DNA of 64,000 nucleotides. Origin: Candidatus Saccharimonadota bacterium. Lineage in GTDB: Bacteria; Patescibacteriota; Saccharimonadia; Saccharimonadales; Saccharimonadaceae. The stretch is from NCBI GenBank assembly GCA_017524405.1, contig JAFWSJ010000002.1, positions 18,533 to 82,532 of the forward strand, written 5' to 3'. Positions 58,608-64,000 of the stretch are shown here, one piece after another (position 1 is the stretch's first letter; each line of letters opens with the position of its first letter). Under the pieces are notes generated by a model. The model was not told the DNA's origin and searched no databases. It was given only the letters and a program-made list of their open reading frames with translations. The position numbers were made by a program, and so were the translations under genes.

Positions 58608-59078
58608 ATGAGCAAAACGATTGTAGTTTATTATTCCGTCCAAGGGCATGTTAAGAAAATCGCCGAGAAAATCGCCGAGCTAAAGGGCGCGGATCTTTTT
58701 GCGATCGAAGCGAAGCAACCGTATACCGAGGCCGACTTGAACTATATGGACGAAGGCTCGCGCGCGACGCGAGAGTTCAATAACCCAGAGCTCCGCGACA
58801 TCGAACTCGTCTCGACTGAGGTGCCAGGCTGGGCGGATTATGATACCGTAATTCTCTGCTACCCAATTTGGTGGGCAATTGCCGCTTGGGGCACGAATTC
58901 GTTCGTGAAGGCTGTCGACTGGAACGGCAAGAAGGTTTTGCCAGTCGCGATTTCCCATTCTTCACCAGCGGGCGAGAGCGGCTATTTGCTCGAAGACGAC
59001 GCCAATGGCGGCGAGTGGTCCGAGGCAGTGCGTCTTTACCAGGATGCGACTGACGACGAAATCCAAGGTGCTCTATGA
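58608..59078 (+). CDS. Flavodoxin-like protein
   Basis: 156 residues with the flavodoxin fold. The phosphate loop VVYYSVQGHVKKIAE near the start binds FMN. YDTVILCYPIWWAIAAWGTNSF (about 81-102 in two parts: YDTVILCYPIWW then AIAAWGTNSF) supplies the aromatic flavin-stacking loop. Such proteins carry electrons or reduce quinone-like compounds in the cytosol. It is part of the run 58247-60004 and overlaps the next gene by 4 nt. The partner reductase is not in the window. Confidence 0.85.
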   Translation: MSKTIVVYYSVQGHVKKIAEKIAELKGADLFAIEAKQPYTEADLNYMDEGSRATREFNNPELRDIELVSTEVPGWADYDTVILCYPIWWAIAAWGTNSFVKAVDWNGKKVLPVAISHSSPAGESGYLLEDDANGGEWSEAVRLYQDATDDEIQGAL

Positions 59079-60004
59079 TAATTCCGGCGCTCCTTGCAAT
59101 CGCGGCGGCAACATTATATGCACTGACAAACCACATCGATAAGTTTTTGATTTCGAAGGGCGTGAAGCACGCCGATTACCGATCACTGCTAGTTGTCTCG
59201 ACGTTGATTGCCGGCGCCGTAATGTCCGTGATTTATTTTTTCATTTGCGGCTGCTCGGTCGGCTTCGACTGGAAGAGCTTCCTGATTCTCGTCGGCAATT
59301 CGGTCCTCGTTTCGTTCGCATACGTACTCTACTTTAAGTCGCTCAGCCGCGAGGACACAACAATTGTCGCTATTATGTTCCAGCTGATTCCGGTTTTCAT
59401 GCTGGTGCTTTCTCCGCTAATTTTGCCGGATCAAACTATTTCGCCGATTCAGCTTGTCGGCGGCTTTATCGCAACACTCGCCGCAATTCTCGTTACTTAT
59501 GAACCGTCCAAAAAACGTTTTGCGAAGGGAAAACTTGTCACGCTCGGCATGATGACGCTCGTTTCAATTGCCTATGCGATTTGGTTTATTTTGGAGCGCT
59601 ACGTAACGCTCGACCATGACTTTAACCAGATGATGTTCTGGACGAATGCGTCGCAGTTCGTCGTCGGTGCCCTGATTTACATCTTCCTGAAATCGTTCCG
59701 CAAATCGTTCCATGACATGATGAAGTCAAACGGGAAGACAATCATCGGGCTAAATCTCACGAATGAGTTACTTAGCTCATTCGGAAACGTACTTTCGACC
59801 TGGGCGGGTCTTATGGCCTCCGTCGCGCTCGTTTCGTTCGTATCGCAGAGCGTCCAGCCATTTGCAGTGATGGGGCTTGGCGTTCTTCTGCCGCTCATTT
59901 TCCCGAAGGTTGACAAGGAACGTGTCACCAAGGGCGAAACAATCAAGCGCGTTATCGCAATTGTTGTCTGTATTATTGGTCTAGCCTGTATTGAGTTCGG
60001 ATAA
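59075..60004 (+). CDS. DMT-superfamily (EamA-like) transporter
   Basis: 309 residues with about ten hydrophobic segments in two five-helix halves, the usual EamA layout (for example SVLVSFAYVLYFKSL in the first half and SVALVSFVSQSVQPFAVMG in the second). It is an inner-membrane exporter or permease of a small metabolite that cannot be named from sequence. It overlaps the flavodoxin gene by 4 nt, so the three genes 58247-60004 form one operon. Confidence 0.82.
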   Translation: MIIPALLAIAAATLYALTNHIDKFLISKGVKHADYRSLLVVSTLIAGAVMSVIYFFICGCSVGFDWKSFLILVGNSVLVSFAYVLYFKSLSREDTTIVAIMFQLIPVFMLVLSPLILPDQTISPIQLVGGFIATLAAILVTYEPSKKRFAKGKLVTLGMMTLVSIAYAIWFILERYVTLDHDFNQMMFWTNASQFVVGALIYIFLKSFRKSFHDMMKSNGKTIIGLNLTNELLSSFGNVLSTWAGLMASVALVSFVSQSVQPFAVMGLGVLLPLIFPKVDKERVTKGETIKRVIAIVVCIIGLACIEFG

Positions 60005-60013
60005 AAAGGCATA

Positions 60014-60040
60014 AAAGCAGCCCGGGACGAAGCCCGGGCT
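60014..60040. terminator. Terminator hairpin between the DMT transporter and the Cys-rich peptide gene
   Basis: AGCCCGGG and CCCGGGCT form a perfect 8-bp stem over ACGAAG. On the minus strand it is followed by GCTTTTATGCC, so it best serves the peptide gene, and weakly the plus strand. Confidence 0.75.
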
Positions 60041-60154
60041 TAGGGTGAGGTTTATTTGGCATGCGTGCGAACCGAAACCTCTATTCTTGGAACTAAACTG
60101 GTGAGTACTACTAATGATTTTTGCTAGTGACTGCTGCCGCGACCTTCTTCTGCT

Positions 60155-60289
60155 TTAGCCGCAACCACCTGCATAACAACTGCAACAATCGGTACCGCTT
60201 GCACCTATCCGTGTGCCATCAGCGTTCTCCATGCTGCAGATGTCAAATGTATCACGAGGGATACCTTTGGCATCGATAAGTTTCTTCAT
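60155..60289 (-). CDS. Cys-rich 44-residue peptide, RiPP-precursor-like
   Basis: Too short for usual ORF cut-offs and not recognised as a family. ATG 60289 runs to TAA 60155. The first 30 residues (MKKLIDAKGIPRDTFDI onward) are charged and leader-like. The last 13 read GTDCCSCYAGGCG, giving four Cys plus one at residue 18. A polar leader with a short Cys/Gly/Ser-rich end is the usual shape of ribosomally made, modified peptides; a small metal-binding peptide is the alternative. A minus-strand terminator lies about 115 nt downstream and a hairpin-rich region upstream, so it looks like its own transcription unit. The ribosome binding site is weak (GGGG about 10 nt upstream). No modifying enzyme is visible nearby. 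Confidence 0.5.
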   Translation of the reverse strand: MKKLIDAKGIPRDTFDICSMENADGTRIGASGTDCCSCYAGGCG

Positions 60290-60450
60290 GGGACATTTAC
60301 CCCGTTTCTACAGTTTCCGTACGTAAAAAACGCTAAGCATTTCGCGCTCATTTGAGCCACGCATACGCGATATGCTTCGTGCGTAATCACCAAAAATGAT
60401 CACAAAGAACCACGACGTACGTTGCGGATATAATAACATATTTTTTAATT
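60290..60450 (-). other. Structured upstream region of the Cys-rich peptide gene
   Basis: No ORF of note. It holds the inverted repeat GCATATCGCGTATGC (minus strand, about 60361-60375) extended by CACG/CGTG, and GCTC/GAGC nearby, which could be leader-RNA structure or an operator. Possible -10 boxes face both ways (TATAAT at about 60429-60434 on plus). Nothing matches the yybP-ykoY manganese riboswitch. Confidence 0.35.
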
Positions 60451-60456
60451 ACTGGG

Positions 60457-60462
60457 TATAAT
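60457..60462 (+). promoter_or_regulatory. Extended -10 of mntP
   Basis: TGGGTATAAT; the box overlaps an in-frame ATG at 60461, which therefore lies upstream of the transcription start. ATG 60476 follows by 13 nt. Confidence 0.7.
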
Positions 60463-60475
60463 GGAGGATAAGGCG

Positions 60476-61042
60476 ATGAATATACTTGAGATTATAACAA
60501 TCGGAATCGGCTTAGCCATGGATTCTTTCGCGGTCTCTATCTGCAAAGGGCTTTCGATAAAAAAGATGAGCTGGAAGAACGTATTCTTGATTGCACTTTA
60601 TTTTAGTATTTTTCACTTCGGGATGCCAATTATTGGGTACTTTTTAGGGGAGACTTTTAGCAGCTTCATGGGGCACATCGATCACTGGGTTGCATTCATT
60701 TTGTTGTCCTTTATCGGAATAAAGATGATAGTTGGCTCATTCTCGAAGAAGAAAAATAAACGAATCGACAGCGTTCGCTTCAAGGACATGTTTGCGCTCG
60801 TAATTGCGACAAGCATCGACGCCCTAGCAATCGGCGTCGCATTCGCGTTCCTAGAAACGAACATCATCATTTCGGCCTCAATAATTGGCGCCGCCACTTT
60901 CGTCTTGTCGGCAATCGGCGTCTTAATCGGAAACAAGTTCGGCGACAAGTTAGACAAAAAGGCCGAAGGCGCGGGTGGCGTCATTCTGATTCTTATCGGC
61001 CTAAAAATCCTACTCGAGCACCTCGGAATTTTGGCGTTCTAG
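60476..61042 (+). CDS. mntP: Putative manganese efflux pump MntP
   Basis: 188 residues with six hydrophobic segments in two three-helix repeats. GLAMDSFAVSICKG in the first and ATSIDALAIGVAFAF in the second are the conserved Asp-bearing helices of MntP (DUF204), which exports Mn2+. I choose ATG 60476: the upstream ATG 60461 lies inside the -10 box, and GGAGG sits 10 nt before 60476. No Mn riboswitch fits in the short leader. It diverges from the Cys-rich peptide gene, which leaves open a shared metal-related role. Confidence 0.92.
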   Translation: MNILEIITIGIGLAMDSFAVSICKGLSIKKMSWKNVFLIALYFSIFHFGMPIIGYFLGETFSSFMGHIDHWVAFILLSFIGIKMIVGSFSKKKNKRIDSVRFKDMFALVIATSIDALAIGVAFAFLETNIIISASIIGAATFVLSAIGVLIGNKFGDKLDKKAEGAGGVILILIGLKILLEHLGILAF

Positions 61043-61053
61043 TCCCCGACAAC

Positions 61054-61089
61054 AAAAATAGCTAGATGGCAATCGGCTAGCTATTATTT
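61054..61089. terminator. Bidirectional terminator behind mntP
   Basis: AATAGCTAG and CTAGCTATT pair over 11 nt, flanked by A-rich and T-rich runs for both directions. Confidence 0.8.
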
Positions 61090-61096
61090 GTAATTA

Positions 61097-61801
61097 CTAC
61101 TTATCTTTGTCCGTAATCTCGATGCCACCAAAGGCGCCGGCCGCCTCTAGGTAAATTGTATATTTGCCCTTTTCCGTGTCGCCCTTGCGCTCATCGGAAA
61201 TGCCGCCGAGTGCGATACCGGATTTCATTTTGACCTGGACGGTTTCTGGAACGATAATATCGATACCACCAAAGGCGCAGCAAGCTTTGATGACGGTGTC
61301 CTTAGTGAATTTAGCTCTTCTCAAATCTAGCTTGACGCCGCCGAACACTGCGACGAGGTTTGCGCCAGAGAATTCTTTATCATTGTAGACTCTGTCGCTA
61401 CCGGAGAAGACTGCGGTCTGGGCATCCATTTCGCCGTCTTTGCCGATTTCGCGAACTTTCTTTTCGACTTCCTTGTCATTTTTACTGCAAATGGCGCCAC
61501 GGAAGATGATTGTGAGACCGATGACGACCAAGAATACCGCGACGATGACCTTCCAAGCTACGTCGTACGAGAATACGTCCTGTGCCGCGAGGAGCAAAAC
61601 TACGCCAGTGCCGAGGAAGCCGAGGCTCGATAGTTTTTCTTTTTCGGTAAGCAATGCGATGGCGCTAGGGACAATGATAAATAGCGTCCACCAGCCATCA
61701 AAGAATATATTAAAGTTAAATAATCCGAGCGCACTGCCACCAAAAAGCACGCCAAGCGCGATGATGGTGACGCCCCAGATAATCGGTTTTAGTTTTTTCA
61801 T
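61097..61801 (-). CDS. LiaF-like membrane protein
   Basis: 234 residues. Four hydrophobic segments in the first 105 (DUF5668-type) are followed by a C-terminal beta-repeat domain with FGGVKLDLRRAKF, CAFGGIDIIVPE and GAFGGIEITDKD. This is the pattern of the LiaF/YvqF C-terminal domain, which in Firmicutes restrains the LiaRS cell-envelope stress system. No liaR or liaS is visible here, so the local role is open. AAAGGAG lies 5 nt before ATG 61801. Confidence 0.8.
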   Translation of the reverse strand: MKKLKPIIWGVTIIALGVLFGGSALGLFNFNIFFDGWWTLFIIVPSAIALLTEKEKLSSLGFLGTGVVLLLAAQDVFSYDVAWKVIVAVFLVVIGLTIIFRGAICSKNDKEVEKKVREIGKDGEMDAQTAVFSGSDRVYNDKEFSGANLVAVFGGVKLDLRRAKFTKDTVIKACCAFGGIDIIVPETVQVKMKSGIALGGISDERKGDTEKGKYTIYLEAAGAFGGIEITDKDK

Positions 61802-61876
61802 TTTTTCTCCTTTATGAGTCGATTATAACACGGGGGGGCGGTTTGGATGCGGGGGCAATAAAAACGACAATGGAAC

Positions 61877-61910
61877 AAAAAGCCGACCACACTAAGTAGC
61901 CGGCTTTATT
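61877..61910 (-). terminator. Terminator of the beta-helix adhesin operon
   Basis: AAAGCCG and CGGCTTT pair over a 15-nt loop, with T5 on the minus strand. Confidence 0.7.
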
Positions 61911-61912
61911 GT

Positions 61913-63259
61913 TTACTTTACCCGAGTGCCATTCACATAAAGTTTATAACCATTTGCATGGATATTACTGTTTGTCGTATCGGCATTTGTGAGCGATTTA
62001 ACATAAGTATCGCCCGTTAAAGTCATCGAGCTAGAACTATCTAAGGTAAGCTCAACTTCGCCCGTATTGCCACTGTTGATAGCACCGCTAAACGATGAAC
62101 CGTTAGCAAGATTCATTGTTAACTTCGAGATAGAATCTACGACGATATTACCAGTGGCTTTTTGATTAGTCATATTAAGCGTGACTGTGCCGCCATTACT
62201 GCCAGATTTGCCCCAAGAATCTTTCTGGATCCTTAAGAAGTTGCCAGTATCATCGTTGTTCACGATCGTGTTATTCTCAAGGTTAATCTCCGCGGTAGTG
62301 TTCGTTACGTAGAAGCTATCGCCTTTATTGGTCGTGATAGTTGAGTTTTTGGCAGCAAAGACAGCCTTGCCGGTTGCCGCGTCGCCACTCATAGATTGAT
62401 AAAGGAAGATATTCTTATAAGTAGTAGATTGACCGTTAAGCGAGCTATTGGTGTCAGTCAAAGATACATTTTCGAGCGTAATACTATTCTTGCCCTCGAT
62501 AATTGCGCCCTCGGAAGCGGTAGCGATTAGTGTGGCGTTCTTTACGGTAATATCTGCCGTAGAATAGATAGCCGGAGAGCCTTTGCCGGTCGTTTTATAA
62601 GTGCCCTTGTTTACCGTAACAGTTCCGCCGCCACGATCTGAACGAATCGCTGCGCTGGAAGTACCGGCTGTAGTAATAGTAAGGTTTTCAGCATTCATTA
62701 CGCCACCACCAGTGGTCATAATACCGCCAGAGTTATCCTTGCTTGTGGTAATGGTGGAATCGGAAATGCTAATTGTAGTGCCGTCAGATGATGAATTATT
62801 AGTCGTAGCTGAACCGCCATAGCTAAATACGCCATTAGCGCCAGTTGCGTCAGTTGCAATATTAGCATTTTTAATGCTTAAATTCGCACCACTCTTAGCG
62901 ATAATAGCCGAGTTAGTGCCATAAAAACTAGTATTGTCGCCGCCGTCTGAATCACCAGTTTTAGTGACTGTAATTCCAGATAAAGTGGCCGTAATATCTC
63001 CGGATACGGAAATGGCGTTCTCGTCAGCGTTAGATGATGAAAATTCGCCACTCGTGATATCCTCGTCCGACGTAATCTCTTTAACTGCCGAGTAGGACGC
63101 GGATGATGAACCGCCGCCACCATTCATTGCTGGTGCACTACCCCCACTAGTAGTATAGTTAGAGTTTACCGTATCTATAATCAAGAACCACAATACACCT
63201 AGAGTTACAACCAAGGCGGCGATTATAGCGGCATATGTAATTTTATCTTTCTTGTTCAC
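61913..63259 (-). CDS. Cthe_2159-like beta-helix carbohydrate-binding protein, 448 aa
   Basis: A GTG start at 63259 follows AAGGAG at a 6-nt spacing. One N-terminal anchor (about 7-30) and a Gly/Ser linker lead into a right-handed beta-helix of about 380 residues with rungs such as LSIKNANIATDATGANGVF and ITVKNATLIATASEGAII. The order and composition resemble the Cthe_2159 family, calcium-dependent cellulose- and pectin-binding helices of Clostridia. It is presumably displayed outside the cell. It is coupled with the small Pro/Gly-tailed membrane protein upstream, 20 nt apart. Confidence 0.72.
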   Translation of the reverse strand: MNKKDKITYAAIIAALVVTLGVLWFLIIDTVNSNYTTSGGSAPAMNGGGGSSSASYSAVKEITSDEDITSGEFSSSNADENAISVSGDITATLSGITVTKTGDSDGGDNTSFYGTNSAIIAKSGANLSIKNANIATDATGANGVFSYGGSATTNNSSSDGTTISISDSTITTSKDNSGGIMTTGGGVMNAENLTITTAGTSSAAIRSDRGGGTVTVNKGTYKTTGKGSPAIYSTADITVKNATLIATASEGAIIEGKNSITLENVSLTDTNSSLNGQSTTYKNIFLYQSMSGDAATGKAVFAAKNSTITTNKGDSFYVTNTTAEINLENNTIVNNDDTGNFLRIQKDSWGKSGSNGGTVTLNMTNQKATGNIVVDSISKLTMNLANGSSFSGAINSGNTGEVELTLDSSSSMTLTGDTYVKSLTNADTTNSNIHANGYKLYVNGTRVK

Positions 63260-63279
63260 TATAATCTCCTTCCTTTTCT

Positions 63280-63558
63280 CTAGCTATTGCTCTCAGAATT
63301 ATTTTCGTCGCTTGGTTTTTCTGGCGGAGTGCCACCTTGGCCGTTTGAGCCATTTTCGCCACTAGGCATTTCTGGTGGAGTACCGCCACCAGGCATTTGT
63401 TGCGACGATGATCCGCTAGTGTTACTGCTAGTTCCCAAAGTCTTTGCGAAAACAAAGAAAGCCGCAGTAGAAATAACTGCGCCCACTAATACACCAATTA
63501 CGAAGAGAATAATTTTCTCTTTCGTAACGTCTTTCTTTTTGATATTGTCGTTTTCCAT
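63280..63558 (-). CDS. Small membrane protein with disordered Gly/Pro/Ser tail, 92 aa
   Basis: AAGGAG lies 9 nt before ATG 63558. A charged N-terminus (about 1-16) and one hydrophobic segment (about 17-40) are followed by an extracellular tail with repeated GGTPPE and PSGEN-like units (QMPGGGTPPEMPSGE and GQGGTPPEKPSDE). No fold is expected in the tail. It is the first gene of an operon with the beta-helix protein, which has a similar anchor, so the two may sit together in the envelope. Function unknown. Confidence 0.7.
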   Translation of the reverse strand: MENDNIKKKDVTKEKIILFVIGVLVGAVISTAAFFVFAKTLGTSSNTSGSSSQQMPGGGTPPEMPSGENGSNGQGGTPPEKPSDENNSESNS

Positions 63559-63673
63559 AAGCTTGTTCTCCTTCTAATCATTATACGATACCATTATCAA
63601 TCGCTTTCCTGAAATAGAACTTGAAAGTAAGCAAAGGGATTCGAACTATTAAGAAAAATACAGCCCGATTAGA

Positions 63674-64000
63674 TTACTTGACATATCGTTCAAACATTAT
63701 TCGAAGCTTATGGCTAAGGTAGTCATGAATGTCTTCGAGTGTCACAGAGACTTCGTTGCGGTAATATTTGCGCAAAATAGCGAAAGTGCCGCTCGTAAGA
63801 ATTAAAAGCTCGAACTCGGCGTTTTTGTCCTCGATGCCTTTTTTGCGCATAATTGAAAGAACGCGTTGCGTCATACCGCTTTCAAGCTGGCTCAGGAAGG
63901 CCGTTGGCGCATCGCTAGATAGAAGCTGGCGATAGACACTCTCTTGCTGCCTAAGAAAAGTAAAAATCTGATTCACATATTGCTCAACATCGCCAATAGT
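63674..64000 (-). CDS. TetR-like regulator, C-terminal part (5' end outside window)
   Basis: The frame is open to the window edge, so the apparent GTG start at 63976 need not be real and 108 residues are visible. They form an all-helical segment with YVNQIFTFLRQQESVYRQLL and a later FAILRKYYRNEVSVTLEDI. This resembles the ligand-binding C-terminal domain of TetR regulators of the type with a short helix run. The DNA-binding helix-turn-helix would lie outside the window. It is transcribed in the same direction as the small membrane protein operon, about 115 nt upstream of it, and may control it. Confidence 0.5.
   Translation of the reverse strand, partial: TIGDVEQYVNQIFTFLRQQESVYRQLLSSDAPTAFLSQLESGMTQRVLSIMRKKGIEDKNAEFELLILTSGTFAILRKYYRNEVSVTLEDIHDYLSHKLRIMFERYVK

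Noticed and set aside
60290..60475. yybP-ykoY manganese riboswitch before mntP
   Set aside because: The -10 box of mntP lies only 13 nt before its start, leaving no room for an aptamer on the plus strand.
60461..61042. Longer mntP starting at ATG 60461
   Set aside because: That ATG is part of the TATAAT box and would not be in the transcript; the MntP family begins at the inner start.

Overview
The window looks like a chromosomal segment of a small-genome Patescibacteria (CPR) bacterium, most likely Candidatus Saccharibacteria (TM7). This is an inference from gene content: giant BspA-like leucine-rich-repeat surface proteins, other large cell-surface proteins, an SbcB exonuclease, cysteine-less bL31, QueH, a heterodimeric ABC exporter and compact housekeeping operons. 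The standard code is used (TGA is a stop). Promoters are mostly sigma-70-like with an extended -10 (TGnTATAAT). At least fifteen genes have the -10 box only 6-9 nt from the start codon, so leaderless mRNAs appear to be common.

Layout. 1-1.8 kb: a cut-off DHH phosphoesterase, two small unknown genes and tRNA-Trp. 1.8-3.07 kb: a protein-poor stretch of four tandem promoter-to-terminator units that encode structured RNAs of no class I recognise; the first also carries a 25-codon ORF. 3.1-6.6 kb: a heterodimeric ABC exporter with one degenerate ATP site. 6.6-9.1 kb: a GT4 glycosyltransferase and a GH57 enzyme (alpha-glucan metabolism). 9.1-24.3 kb: two members of a three-member surface-protein family, short Pta, an OatA-like acyltransferase, SbcB, a 1701-residue LRR protein and a membrane FKBP. 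24.4-37.3 kb: pheS-pheT, an aquaporin with a histone-H1-like tail, the third family member, secA with an M16 protease, hpf and serS. 37.3-49 kb: two WG-repeat-like proteins flanking a second giant LRR protein and a cellulose-synthase-like/GH5 pair. 49-53 kb: bL31 with a 36-residue basic protein, HIT, QueH, an NrdR-box-controlled gene and a beta-helix surface protein. 53-58 kb: the third LRR giant. 58-64 kb: zinc ribbon, flavodoxin, DMT transporter, a Cys-rich 44-residue peptide, MntP, a LiaF-like protein, a Cthe_2159-like adhesin with a small partner, and a cut-off TetR-like regulator.

How the parts fit. Much of the window builds and loads a cell surface: SecA, FKBP, O-acetylation, cellulose-like polysaccharide synthesis, and four proteins ending in an xP[KR]TxD-hydrophobic-basic tail that resembles a sortase signal. 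The three LRR genes and three other genes share a GCTTATG element just upstream of the -10, which suggests common control. The best candidates for undescribed biology are the tandem structured-RNA array at 1.8-3.0 kb, the NrdR-regulated 143-residue protein with a glycyl-radical-like motif at 50.8-51.2 kb, and the RiPP-precursor-like Cys-rich peptide at 60.2 kb.
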